Shown here piece by piece: positions 21,363 to 30,833 of a DNA stretch of 64,000 nt. Under the pieces are notes generated by a model. That model was not told the DNA's origin. It saw nothing but the letters and a program-made list of their open reading frames with translations, and made no database searches. How positions within the stretch are numbered: the first letter of the stretch is position 1; the number at the start of each line of letters is the position of its first letter. Source of the DNA: Chitinophagaceae bacterium. Lineage in GTDB: Bacteria; Bacteroidota; Bacteroidia; Chitinophagales; Chitinophagaceae. The stretch is taken from assembly GCA_025449935.1 (NCBI GenBank), contig JANWIJ010000045.1, positions 40,201 to 104,200 of the forward strand, in the 5' to 3' direction. The translations under genes and the position numbers were made by a program.

Positions 21363-22568
21363 CTATTTGATCTTCAGGTTCAAAGAAATAATATCGGATT
21401 TCATACCATTGGTCCGGGTGTAATGACCATAGCGCAATTCAAGCATATTCAAATGGCGGAAACCAAATACTCCTTTGGGTGGAGCGATGCGGAAACCCGC
21501 CCCGTAAAAATTTGTGTTGAACTTTGAAAGGTCATAATTACTGGTATAATAGGAATCCGCTGCTGTATGTGTCCTGTACGGAGCAAAATAATCAGCTGCT
21601 GTCTGGGTATAATACCGGTAAAAAGGTGTGAACGAAAAGAAAGGCGTGATCTTCACCGCTGTTTCCAGTTGCAGCGTATGTGCCGATATTCCCCAGTCAT
21701 CCTGGTAATACCGGTAAAAACTTCTCAGGATGACCTTGTCGCCTATAAAATAATTGGCCCTGAAACCCAGGGGGATCTTCAACCGGTTATCCGGGAGGTT
21801 CTCTACATGGTCTGAGTTATCCGCAAAATACACCCGGTGAAATGGCAAGCCGAGATATCCCTGTTGTTTGACCAACTCTGCAATAAACATTAATTGCAGG
21901 CGCTGGTTGATGATTTGCGAATAGGACAATGTACCACTGAATGAATTACGGGAAGCATGTTCATAATCATCATCTTCCTCCCCGCCGCTCCCACCTCCGG
22001 CCCGGAGTTCTATTGGGTAGATCAAACTCACCTGGTCAAGATAGACCTGCGCCCTGGCCGTAAACTCGCCGTTGCGGTTCTTTGTTTTTTGAGAAAAGCT
22101 CAGGTTCGCACCAATGGACTGGTAATCAAATTCACTGGAAAAAGAAATCCCTGCCCCTATGGTGTTGCCCTTCCTGGGATTTTCCATGGACCAATTAGCG
22201 GAAGGATATATCCTGGTATCAGCATAAGAAGCAGAGGAGATCGTATTGGGATCAACTTTATCGGAAGAGGCAGAAGTGTAATGATCGATACCTGCTTCCA
22301 GGTCGAAGCTGTGTTTCCTGTCCTTTTTATCCCATTTAGTTAATTTGACATCAATACCTGCCGAATAATCACTGAGTTTTTCGGTGCCGATACCACCGGT
22401 CACCGCGGAATTGTTTCCGTCCTGCCGGTAATAGCTGGTCACCAGGTTGGCTTCTTCAAATGTGAGTTTACGGCTTTTATAGCCGAGCGAATCCTTCGGG
22501 GCGGATTGAGCATAGGAACTGAAAATGGTTAGGAAGATTCCTACGACTGATAAACAAATTCTTTTCAT
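21363..22568 (-). CDS. DUF3570-like outer-membrane/beta-rich protein
   Basis: signal peptide MKRICLSVVGIFLTIFSSYAQS; many alternating aromatic/hydrophobic beta segments, C-terminal GHYTRTNGMKSDIISLNLKIK; genomic neighbours DUF4266/ApbE/thioredoxin. Confidence 0.82.
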   Translation of the reverse strand: MKRICLSVVGIFLTIFSSYAQSAPKDSLGYKSRKLTFEEANLVTSYYRQDGNNSAVTGGIGTEKLSDYSAGIDVKLTKWDKKDRKHSFDLEAGIDHYTSASSDKVDPNTISSASYADTRIYPSANWSMENPRKGNTIGAGISFSSEFDYQSIGANLSFSQKTKNRNGEFTARAQVYLDQVSLIYPIELRAGGGSGGEEDDDYEHASRNSFSGTLSYSQIINQRLQLMFIAELVKQQGYLGLPFHRVYFADNSDHVENLPDNRLKIPLGFRANYFIGDKVILRSFYRYYQDDWGISAHTLQLETAVKITPFFSFTPFYRYYTQTAADYFAPYRTHTAADSYYTSNYDLSKFNTNFYGAGFRIAPPKGVFGFRHLNMLELRYGHYTRTNGMKSDIISLNLKIK

Positions 22569-22597
22569 GAAAAGCGTTGATGTGGGTGAATAATGGA

Positions 22598-22834
22598 TCA
22601 ATTACAGCCGCAGCCACCGCCGGTCTTACCGCCGTTGGCACCCGAGGCCCCTTCCCGGTAGGTTTGAAAACTCATTTCGGTTTTTTCGATCTTACGGGCT
22701 CCCAATCCCATCTCACCATCATTCAGTTTATTTTTCTGATATTCCTTTACCGTGGTGCAGGACGCCATGAAAATCAGAAATCCAAGACAGGTAAGAATAA
22801 TTCCCCCGGCCTGGCCCTTGTTTTTTAGGTTCAT
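22598..22834 (-). CDS. DUF4266-like small lipoprotein
   Basis: 78 aa; lipobox FMASC; C-terminus GASGANGGKTGGGCGCN. Confidence 0.82.
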   Translation of the reverse strand: MNLKNKGQAGGIILTCLGFLIFMASCTTVKEYQKNKLNDGEMGLGARKIEKTEMSFQTYREGASGANGGKTGGGCGCN

Positions 22835-23787
22835 GATTGCAGGTTTATATTTTTGGATGTGTAAATCTTACCGCTGTCGTCAACAATTATGCAGCCAATT
22901 CCTTTCAGTTGGTTGATCATATTCAATCCTACTCTTACACCCATAATCATTACGGGTGTAGCCATAGCATCCGCTATTTCGGCATCCGGGCTTATAATGG
23001 TAACACTTTTAATACCCCTTACCGGTAAGCCGGTCTTAGGGTCAATGGTATGAGAATACTTTTTGCCATCGATCATAATGAATTTCTCATAATTACCTGA
23101 CGTCGCGATCGCCATTCCCGTAATGGAGAGATAAGAAAAAGGGTGATGAGCTGAGTCAGGATCTGCAATGCCAATCGTCCATTCTTTCCCGTTCGGCTGG
23201 CATCCCCAGGCTGTCAGGTCGCCTGCTGCATTGACGATTCCACTCTCAATGCCCCGTTGCCGCAGAATATACTTGGCTCTTTCCGCAGCGTATCCTTTAC
23301 CGATTCCGCCAAAACCGATCCGCATTCCCTTCTCTTTCAGGAAAACCGTGCAATTCTTTTCATCGAGCAATACATTCCTGTAATTAATCAGGTGAACCGC
23401 TTTCTTAGCGGTGGCCGCATCCGGCAAAGAGGTCATAGTCTTGTCGAAATTCCAGAGTTTTTTGTCCACCGATCCGTAAGTAATATCAAAAGCCCCCTGT
23501 GTAATATCCGATATCCTTTTTGACCGCTGGATAATGTCAAATACTTCCCGGTCAACTTTTACCGGAGCTATCCCCGCATTCCGGTTGATCAGACTGGCCT
23601 GGCTTGTTTCACTGAATGTAGTCAGCAGCTTTTCGATGCGGCTTATTTCCGCTATGGCGTCATTGATCCTGGTCATTGCCTCTTCTGCGTTATCCCATAC
23701 CACTGTAATCTCAAAACGATTGCCCATCAGCTTCAGGACTTTCCGGTGAAGCTTTAGCTCTTTAACCAGTGTATCAGTTGCGGGCAT
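22831..23787 (-). CDS. apbE: FAD:protein FMN transferase (ApbE)
   Basis: MGNRFEITV, GGIGKGYAAERAKYILRQRGIESGIVNAAGDL, YSHTIDPKTGLPV, IADAMATPVMIMG. Confidence 0.95.
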   Translation of the reverse strand: MPATDTLVKELKLHRKVLKLMGNRFEITVVWDNAEEAMTRINDAIAEISRIEKLLTTFSETSQASLINRNAGIAPVKVDREVFDIIQRSKRISDITQGAFDITYGSVDKKLWNFDKTMTSLPDAATAKKAVHLINYRNVLLDEKNCTVFLKEKGMRIGFGGIGKGYAAERAKYILRQRGIESGIVNAAGDLTAWGCQPNGKEWTIGIADPDSAHHPFSYLSITGMAIATSGNYEKFIMIDGKKYSHTIDPKTGLPVRGIKSVTIISPDAEIADAMATPVMIMGVRVGLNMINQLKGIGCIIVDDSGKIYTSKNINLQS

Positions 23788-24214
23788 TAATAGCCGTATT
23801 TATTTGACGGGTAAATTCTTCAGCTGTAGCATTCGGCAATCCTTCCCAGGATCTTAGCAGTTTCCCCTCAGCATTTAATAATACAGTATAAGGGAAGATC
23901 CCATCCCGGTCGTATTGGTCCGCAAGCTTGTCATTCTTTTTCTGGACCTCTTTCGGTAATTGATTTTTCCTGAGCCGGGGAAAATCCGCATTGACAAGGA
24001 CCAGGTTATTGTCCGCATAGTCTTTGAACACGGTTGTTTCGAATACCTGGTCATTAAGCCGGATACAGGGACCGCACCAGTCAGAACCCGAAAAATTCAG
24101 GAGAATGAACTTATGCTCCTTCTCCGCTTTCTTTTTAGCCTCCTCGAAATCTGTATCCCAGCCGGTAACGGAAACAAAAAGGATACCTGCCAGTAAAACT
24201 GAAAATAATCGCAT
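23774..24214 (-). CDS. thioredoxin-like family protein, exported
   Basis: signal peptide; FILLNFSGSDWCGPCIRLNDQVFE. Confidence 0.92.
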   Translation of the reverse strand: MRLFSVLLAGILFVSVTGWDTDFEEAKKKAEKEHKFILLNFSGSDWCGPCIRLNDQVFETTVFKDYADNNLVLVNADFPRLRKNQLPKEVQKKNDKLADQYDRDGIFPYTVLLNAEGKLLRSWEGLPNATAEEFTRQINTAINARN

Positions 24215-24400
24215 ACCGTGAATTTATTTTCAAAACTAACGGGACTAGAATAAAAATAGTATGATTTATATCACATTAACAAAGCATTACTAATAAAGAA
24301 CCGCCACCACCGGCATTCCGGGCATAATTTTTCCATAGCTTATCAGAAGATTCTTAACTATATCCTAACGGCCATTTGCAGTAAATTACAGCAGGAGGAA

Positions 24401-24874
24401 ATGGTTATGAAAAAGATATTTCTTATCCTGTTGGCAGGTTTGGTTACGATGCCTGCTTTTTCCCAGGTTTATTCAGGCCAGGCGGCCACCAAAACACCCG
24501 AACAAAAATTGAATGATGAGTACTGCTCGGGTATATTTCATTCTTCTGAAGGCAAGATCTTAGATGTGGCTTCCAGCACCAGTGTGCTGAGCTATATCAA
24601 TATTCTTGACTGGTTGCAGGGCCGCGTGGCAGGATTGCAGGTGTATACTTCGCGGACAGGGACCAGCATACCCGTGATGCGGGGTGGTGTGCCCGCCATA
24701 TATATTGATGAGTTACCTGTAAGCGCCGGCCAACTGAACATGATCAGTGTAAATGATATTGCCATCGTGAAAGTGATCAGGGGTCCGTTCTTTGGCGGTT
24801 TCAACAGCAGTTACGGAGCAATAGCCATCTATACTTTTGGTGGCGAAGAAGAGGAAGAAGAGGATGCAGATTAA
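24401..24874 (+). CDS. stand-alone TonB-dependent receptor plug-like secreted protein
   Basis: 157 aa with signal peptide; LDWLQGRVAGLQVYT...IPVMRGGVPAIYIDELPVSAGQLNMISVNDIAIVKVIRGPFFGGFNSSYGAIAIYT; ends in acidic tail, no barrel. Confidence 0.75.
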   Translation: MVMKKIFLILLAGLVTMPAFSQVYSGQAATKTPEQKLNDEYCSGIFHSSEGKILDVASSTSVLSYINILDWLQGRVAGLQVYTSRTGTSIPVMRGGVPAIYIDELPVSAGQLNMISVNDIAIVKVIRGPFFGGFNSSYGAIAIYTFGGEEEEEEDAD

Positions 24875-24875
24875 A

Positions 24876-26198
24876 TCAGTCAAGCCCGAACATTCCTTTA
24901 TTCAGCTGTTGTAATATCTGTCCTTTATACTCAGCCGGTACCAATAATGAAATATTGTGCGGGCTTCCTCCATAAGAAACCATCCGCACCGGGATATTCA
25001 TGATGGAACCGAAAAGCTTTTTGACCATTGCTTCTGTTTGCGATATTTCATTCCCGACCACTGAAATGATCGCCTGATTTTCGTCCACCTCGATGGTTCC
25101 GAATGGCTCCAGTTCCTTTAAGATCTCTTTCAGGTAAACAGCATTGTCTATCGTCAATGAAACCGCCACTTCCGAGGTGGTGATCATATCAATAGGAGTC
25201 CGGAATTTTTCAAACACCTCGAATATTTTCCGCAGGAAACCATACGCCAGCAGCATGCGGCTGCTCTTGATGCGGATCGCGATAATGTTATCTTTCGCTG
25301 CCACGGCCTTGACACCTACACTGCCTGCTTTTTCCGTGATAAGTGTCCCCTTCGCCAGTGGCTGCATAGTATTCAACAGCCGGACGGGTATATTATAGGT
25401 TTGTGCCGGCCAGATCGAAGCCGGGTGCAGAATTTTAGCGCCGAAATAAGCCAGCTCCGCTGCTTCATCAAAACTCATCTGTTCTACCGGTATTGTTTTT
25501 TTGACGATCCGGGGATCATTATTGTGCATGCCGTCTATATCTGTCCATATTTCACACACTGACGCATTGATGGCGGCTGCGATCAGCGAGGCACTGTAAT
25601 CACTCCCTCCCCTTTTTAAATTATCCACTTCTCCCCTCGCATTCTTGCAAATATATCCCTGGGTAACAAACAAGGGGGTGTCTTTATGCTGCTGCAGGAT
25701 CTGGGATAGTTTAACTTTTATACTTCCGATCTGCGGTTCATCATATGAATCGATGGTCATAAATTCCAGGGCAGGTAATAACATATGATTGATGCCCTGC
25801 TCTTCCAGGTAAACAGAAAACAGTTTTGTAGAAAGTAATTCTCCCTGCGCCAGGATGTCTTTGCTCAGCGCCTCACTAAAGGATATCTTCAGGATGATGT
25901 TGAGGAATTCAAAATGTTCGGCTACGATGGCTTTTGCCCGGTCAATGGCTTCAGGTTTTGTAACCAGGTGTGCAATAAAGTCCAGGTAATGAGCTTCGAG
26001 TTTACCAATCGCCGCTTTCGCTGCCTGCCGGTCTCCTTTGGAAATTAGGCCTCCTATCTCTATTAACGAATTAGTGGTTCCGGATAAAGCAGATAATACA
26101 ACAATTACCGGTTCGGTTTCTTTGGTTACCAGGGATGCGATGTGATGCATCCTTTCCGGTTTGCCCACACTGGTACCGCCAAACTTCATTACTTTCAT
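24876..26198 (-). CDS. aspartate kinase
   Basis: MKVMKFGGTSVGKPERM, NLKRGGSDYSASLIAAAI, C-terminal ACT domains; monofunctional length 440 aa. Confidence 0.95.
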   Translation of the reverse strand: MKVMKFGGTSVGKPERMHHIASLVTKETEPVIVVLSALSGTTNSLIEIGGLISKGDRQAAKAAIGKLEAHYLDFIAHLVTKPEAIDRAKAIVAEHFEFLNIILKISFSEALSKDILAQGELLSTKLFSVYLEEQGINHMLLPALEFMTIDSYDEPQIGSIKVKLSQILQQHKDTPLFVTQGYICKNARGEVDNLKRGGSDYSASLIAAAINASVCEIWTDIDGMHNNDPRIVKKTIPVEQMSFDEAAELAYFGAKILHPASIWPAQTYNIPVRLLNTMQPLAKGTLITEKAGSVGVKAVAAKDNIIAIRIKSSRMLLAYGFLRKIFEVFEKFRTPIDMITTSEVAVSLTIDNAVYLKEILKELEPFGTIEVDENQAIISVVGNEISQTEAMVKKLFGSIMNIPVRMVSYGGSPHNISLLVPAEYKGQILQQLNKGMFGLD

Positions 26199-26270
26199 TT
26201 GTTCCCCCTCCCGAAATTTTTAGGATGATAAAAAGAAGTGCAAAGATAGGCTTGCAGGCAATAAAAATCG

Positions 26271-27359
26271 TTAGGACAATGATATGCCGAACCTTGTTCC
26301 CAATTGTTCAAGGTCTTTACTTACAGCTTCCATCAGGGGAATCCCGTTGCTGATTCTTTGGGCTTCCATTTCCCGCTCAGGATCGCCGGGCACTAATACT
26401 TTTTCTTCACCCGGAATCGTTTTGCAGGAGCGAAAACCGTGGATCCAATGGTCCATGCTTTTTTTGAACTCATCTGCATGGCGGAAAGCATCTATCCGCA
26501 TAGCACCTAGAAAATGCCCGATTCCTTTTCCGGGCTGCAAAGCGGGCATCGGAACATAGGCAGGAAATGGTGGTACCCAGGGCGCGTAATTCGCCCCGCT
26601 TAATAACCCGGAAAAAATATCAACGATTGCTCCCAGTGCATATCCCTTATGAGAACCATGTTCCCGGTCACCACCAAGTGGCAATAAAGCTCCCCCATTT
26701 TTCAAAACATGAGCATCATTGGATGGATGGCCTTCCGCATCCTGCACCCAACCGTCCGGTGTTTGTAAGTTTTTACGTTGCAGGATTTCCAGTTTTCCAT
26801 TGGCTGCCGTAGTGGTGGAAAAATCAGCGACAAATGGGGGTTCCTTTCCGGCAGGAGCAGCTACGCAGACAGGGTTTGTTCCCAACATTTTGTCAATTGA
26901 AAAAGTTGGAACTACCAGCGGACTTGCATTGGTCATCGCCATACCGATCATATCATGTTCCAATGCCAGCATGGCATGATGTGCTGCAATACCAAAATGA
27001 TTACTGTTTTGAACACTAACCCAGCCTGTTCCCACCTGCTTTGCTTTTTCAATAGCTACCTGCATAGCAAATGGGGCAATCACCAACCCAAGACCGCTAT
27101 CTCCGTCCACGACAGCAGTTGATGCTGTTTCGTGAATCACTTTTATAGCGGGTGTTGCATTCACTCTTTTTACTTCCCATAGGCGAACATACCCGGTTAG
27201 TCTTGCCACACCATGAGAGTCGATACCCCGGAGGTCAGCGGACAACAACGAGCCGGCGGCAGTCCTTGCATGTTCCTCACTGCAACCGATCTTTTCGAAA
27301 ATAGTTTTTGTAAAATCAAAAAGCTGCTGGTAGGAAAATATATTTGCTGGCATGCGCAA
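26271..27359 (-). CDS. Ldh family (malate/L-lactate dehydrogenase, type 2) oxidoreductase
   Basis: SADLRGIDSHGVARL, VQNSNHFGIAAHHAMLAL, GTNPVCVAAPAGKEPPFVADFSTT, GSHKGYALGAIVDIFSGLLSGA. Confidence 0.93.
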   Translation of the reverse strand: MRMPANIFSYQQLFDFTKTIFEKIGCSEEHARTAAGSLLSADLRGIDSHGVARLTGYVRLWEVKRVNATPAIKVIHETASTAVVDGDSGLGLVIAPFAMQVAIEKAKQVGTGWVSVQNSNHFGIAAHHAMLALEHDMIGMAMTNASPLVVPTFSIDKMLGTNPVCVAAPAGKEPPFVADFSTTTAANGKLEILQRKNLQTPDGWVQDAEGHPSNDAHVLKNGGALLPLGGDREHGSHKGYALGAIVDIFSGLLSGANYAPWVPPFPAYVPMPALQPGKGIGHFLGAMRIDAFRHADEFKKSMDHWIHGFRSCKTIPGEEKVLVPGDPEREMEAQRISNGIPLMEAVSKDLEQLGTRFGISLS

Positions 27360-27372
27360 AGAAACAAATAAA

Positions 27373-27398
27373 AATGCCCCGGTAAAAATCGGGGCATT
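27373..27398 (-). terminator. Rho-independent terminator after ssb (minus strand)
   Basis: AATGCCCCG-GTAAAAAT-CGGGGCATT perfect 9-bp stem followed by T-rich on minus strand. Confidence 0.75.
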
Positions 27399-27420
27399 AT
27401 AAACAAAATCGCCTGGATCA

Positions 27421-27864
27421 TTAAAACGGTAAATCGTCTACCGGTTCTGTAATTTCATTTGCCGAAGGAACACTGCTCCCCGAAGCTGAACTTGCTGCCG
27501 CGGTGCCGGCCTGGTAAGAACCACTGGCGTTGTTGTCACTTTTTCCCCCTAATAACTGGACTTCTCTTACCCGGAGTGAAAGGGAAGAACCGGGAGTTCC
27601 GTCGTTACGCTGGAACGATCTTGCTTCCGGCTGGCCTTCTACATAGACCTGGGTTCCTTTTTGAAGATACGGGGCTACCGCAGTTCTGTCTGTCCAATAC
27701 GCACAATCCACCCAGGTAGTCTTTTCCTGGAGTGTGCCCTGGCTGTCCTTGTACTTTTCTGAATGTGCAACCGTGAAGTTGATAACATTTTTCCCATTTA
27801 CTGTGTTTACTACACAGTCTTTGCCTAAGCGTCCGATAACTTGCATTTTAATCATAGTGCTCAA
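27421..27864 (-). CDS. ssb: single-stranded DNA-binding protein
   Basis: OB-fold MQVIGRLGKDCVVNTVNGKNVINFTVAHSEKY...TTWVDCAYW; acidic tip EPVDDLPF. Confidence 0.96.
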   Translation of the reverse strand: MSTMIKMQVIGRLGKDCVVNTVNGKNVINFTVAHSEKYKDSQGTLQEKTTWVDCAYWTDRTAVAPYLQKGTQVYVEGQPEARSFQRNDGTPGSSLSLRVREVQLLGGKSDNNASGSYQAGTAAASSASGSSVPSANEITEPVDDLPF

Positions 27865-28091
27865 ATTTTAATTGACGTATTATTTAAATAACGAAGCGGC
27901 AAGTTAGCACTATTCCCGCGCCTATAAATGCGTACTGCTTGTTTTCGCTTACTGAATGACGGCTTGTGAATAAGTTGTGCGTACCTTACCGCTTCGTTAC
28001 TGCTACTGGTGCAATATCGGTCACGCACAAGGCCCAACCCAAGGGAAAAACATCAATTGTGGGTGTTTTATAGCGGTAAAATAATCGTCAT

Positions 28092-30665
28092 TTATTCTGT
28101 TGTTCTCCCGCTTGCTGCATCAATGATCCGCCCAAAAAAGATAGCATTCATAAATAATTTGCTGCCTCCCAGCCAGAAGGCACGGAAGTTGGGATTATCT
28201 GCAATATTAATCACCCTGCCTGTTCCAACTGTGTTTACAATAACCGCGGCTGAATTCTTAATGGCATCCCCATTCTCCTTACTCACCCAACCACTTTGTA
28301 AGGGTTTATTACCATAATAATAAGGTGTAGCGTAGGGGTTTTTGCTTTTTTCCATAACCACACGGTTGGCTTTAAATAAACTTACTGTCTTTTGCTCATA
28401 ACCATAAGCTAACGGGTGTGCCAAATCAACATCAGCTCCAAAAATAGCTCCCTGAACCTGCTGTGCCCCGTCAATCTGTTCCCGGTCGGTGTAGGATAAT
28501 TTTTGCGTGCTGTCAACAGCTGCTTTTACTTTTTTAAATTTTACTTCACTGATTCCATTCTGTGCAGCCCAGCTGACAGCTTCTTCCGTCAGGATCAACG
28601 TGCCCCCGTTCTGCACCCATGTTTTTAATTTGTCCTTGTTGATTTCATTGTAGGTTCCACCCACCATGATCAACGTGTTATATTTATTCAAATCAACACG
28701 GTTAAAAATGTTGGGTTCCAGGTGAACTGCTGGGATATTCATCCGCTGGTCCAGCAGATGCCATACTTCCCCTGCATCCGTTGCATTTACACCCGGCCCC
28801 GTTATCATGGCCAGCGATGGCCTGGTTATATTGACAAACCGGCTACTTCCAAGATCCACACCAGACACAGCAGCCCCGCTTTGAACGGCATCAATGGAAA
28901 CAGCATATTTATTGGCTATGTTTTGCATCATGTTTTTCAACTGCACCGCATCTACCGATTGCATTTGAACGGGGATCATGATCGTTCCCCGCCTGAAATC
29001 TTTTGTACGCCCTTCAATGACGGTTGCAAAATTTCCCGTGGCAACTTTGGCATAAAGTCCTTTCTCCAATATTTCGTACAACGCACCGGGTGCCAACAAC
29101 TCCTCCCATTGGATCAGGTATGCATAGGCAGGACTATTGCCCATCACGGTAATTTTTGGTATGGCTGTCACCAGTTCATTACCCAAACCAGCCTGGCCCA
29201 GTTGTGAAGCCCCTAACTCGTCAGCATTTATTCCAAAGGCCAGCGGCATGGTCCAGGAAGTAATATCATAAAACAAACTGTCCTTATATTCTGCAGTTTT
29301 TGAGAAAATAGTTTTGATCAGTTTATACTGTGGTTGGTTCAGGGGGACAATCCAGGAAGACTGCGGATCGTACGTATTGCCTGAAAGCGTTAGCCCATTT
29401 TTAAAAGAATAAATTTTTATACGGTGCCGGCCGAGCATGGTTACAAATTCATCCAGGGTCTTATCATCGTCCTTTTTCCCTATTACATATCCTCTCAGCG
29501 GATCAGCAGCGGCTTCGGCAACGGCTGTCTTATAAAATTCCCTTTGCCAGTTGAGAAATTCCTTCCGTAAGACTTTGGCTCCTTCCAGCGTGGAAAGCGC
29601 AGTGACAAACTGGTTACGAATGGTAAATGGAAAGCTTAGCAAGCCATTATTCGTTTGTTGAAGGTGACCTCTTGATGAGGCCTGTTCAAACAAAATTCCG
29701 ATGGCACCGTTTATATCCGGGTAAGTAGAGCCTTTCCCATAATAAAAATCATCATAAGCTTCTTTCGTAAAGTATAATGAGCCGATACGATCTAAGAACC
29801 GGGCATGAAATTTTCCCAGCTTAGCCGTTAATTCCTGGTTCCGGGCGGGCGTCAGCGGGTTCACCCTGGAGGGAACGCCCGGTTGAAAAAAGAAAGTAGC
29901 ATTACTGCCCTGCTCATGGTGGTCCGTTAAAATATTTGGTTGCCATTGATGAAACCATTTCAAACGATTTTGACTTTCGACATGGACAGCCGGCAACCAG
30001 TCGCGGTTCAGATCGAACCAGTAATGGTTGAACCGTCCCCCAGGCCATACCTCGTTAAATTCCCTTGAATTAGGATCACTGACCAGGTTCTTGCTTTTAT
30101 GCTGGTTCGCCCAGGTAGAGAAACGTTGCAGCCCATCGGGGTTGAAGGAAGGATCGAAGAGAATCACAACATTTTCCAGCAACTCATCAATTTGCTTTCC
30201 CCGGGCTGCAGCCAGGTAATAGGCACTCACTAAAGATGCATTCGCCCCACTGGGCTCGTTGCCATGGATCGAATGCCCAATCCACACCACGACAGGCATA
30301 TCGTCAACATTCACAGAAGCAGATTGTGACGGGTCCGCCAGTTTTAGGTGCTGCAGTCTTATTTCTTCTAACCGCTGATGATTTTTCGGTGAGGTAATGA
30401 TGAGCAACAACTGCGGGCGATTTTCATAAGTAAGTCCCATCGTTTCGAGTTTCACCCGGCCGGGTGCGGCTGCGGCCACCGCCTTCATATAATTGACCAG
30501 CCGGTCATGCGTCACATGCCATTCCCCTACCTCGTGGTAAATAATATCTTTTGGTTTTGGTATCGCTGGATCATACGAAACGGAATCAGGCAGGAAATAA
30601 GAGATATCCTGTGCGTGTAATGAATATTGCAATACTAATAAGGAAAGCAGCAGCAGTTTTTTCAT
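28092..30665 (-). CDS. M14 family metallopeptidase (zinc carboxypeptidase) with C-terminal glutamine-amidotransferase-like domain
   Basis: signal peptide; IGHSIHGNEPSGA, DPSFNPDGLQRF, HHEQGSNATFFFQPG; C-term GGTYNEINKDKLKTWVQNGGTLILTEEA. Confidence 0.9.
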   Translation of the reverse strand: MKKLLLLSLLVLQYSLHAQDISYFLPDSVSYDPAIPKPKDIIYHEVGEWHVTHDRLVNYMKAVAAAAPGRVKLETMGLTYENRPQLLLIITSPKNHQRLEEIRLQHLKLADPSQSASVNVDDMPVVVWIGHSIHGNEPSGANASLVSAYYLAAARGKQIDELLENVVILFDPSFNPDGLQRFSTWANQHKSKNLVSDPNSREFNEVWPGGRFNHYWFDLNRDWLPAVHVESQNRLKWFHQWQPNILTDHHEQGSNATFFFQPGVPSRVNPLTPARNQELTAKLGKFHARFLDRIGSLYFTKEAYDDFYYGKGSTYPDINGAIGILFEQASSRGHLQQTNNGLLSFPFTIRNQFVTALSTLEGAKVLRKEFLNWQREFYKTAVAEAAADPLRGYVIGKKDDDKTLDEFVTMLGRHRIKIYSFKNGLTLSGNTYDPQSSWIVPLNQPQYKLIKTIFSKTAEYKDSLFYDITSWTMPLAFGINADELGASQLGQAGLGNELVTAIPKITVMGNSPAYAYLIQWEELLAPGALYEILEKGLYAKVATGNFATVIEGRTKDFRRGTIMIPVQMQSVDAVQLKNMMQNIANKYAVSIDAVQSGAAVSGVDLGSSRFVNITRPSLAMITGPGVNATDAGEVWHLLDQRMNIPAVHLEPNIFNRVDLNKYNTLIMVGGTYNEINKDKLKTWVQNGGTLILTEEAVSWAAQNGISEVKFKKVKAAVDSTQKLSYTDREQIDGAQQVQGAIFGADVDLAHPLAYGYEQKTVSLFKANRVVMEKSKNPYATPYYYGNKPLQSGWVSKENGDAIKNSAAVIVNTVGTGRVINIADNPNFRAFWLGGSKLFMNAIFFGRIIDAASGRTTE

Positions 30666-30833
30666 GATGGTTGTATGAGCATGGAAATTACGGAATCAGG
30701 ACCAATCGGGTCGCAGACACTTTATGATGAACACCAGGTTGTCCAATCACAGAAGAATGATCCGGTAAAAAGTAAAACAGGAAATCCAGATTTCCCATTT
30801 CGGCGGGGCTTCCTATTTTTGTAAAAACGACCG

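Noticed and set aside
22598-22834. EGASGAN as a bona fide ApbE flavinylation site
   Set aside because: The acceptor position is Asn instead of Thr/Ser and the acidic residue is Glu, so the motif is not functional by the known rule; retained only as a question in findings.
28722-29207. 161 aa + strand ORF
   Set aside because: Antisense to the M14 peptidase gene; no plausible signal.
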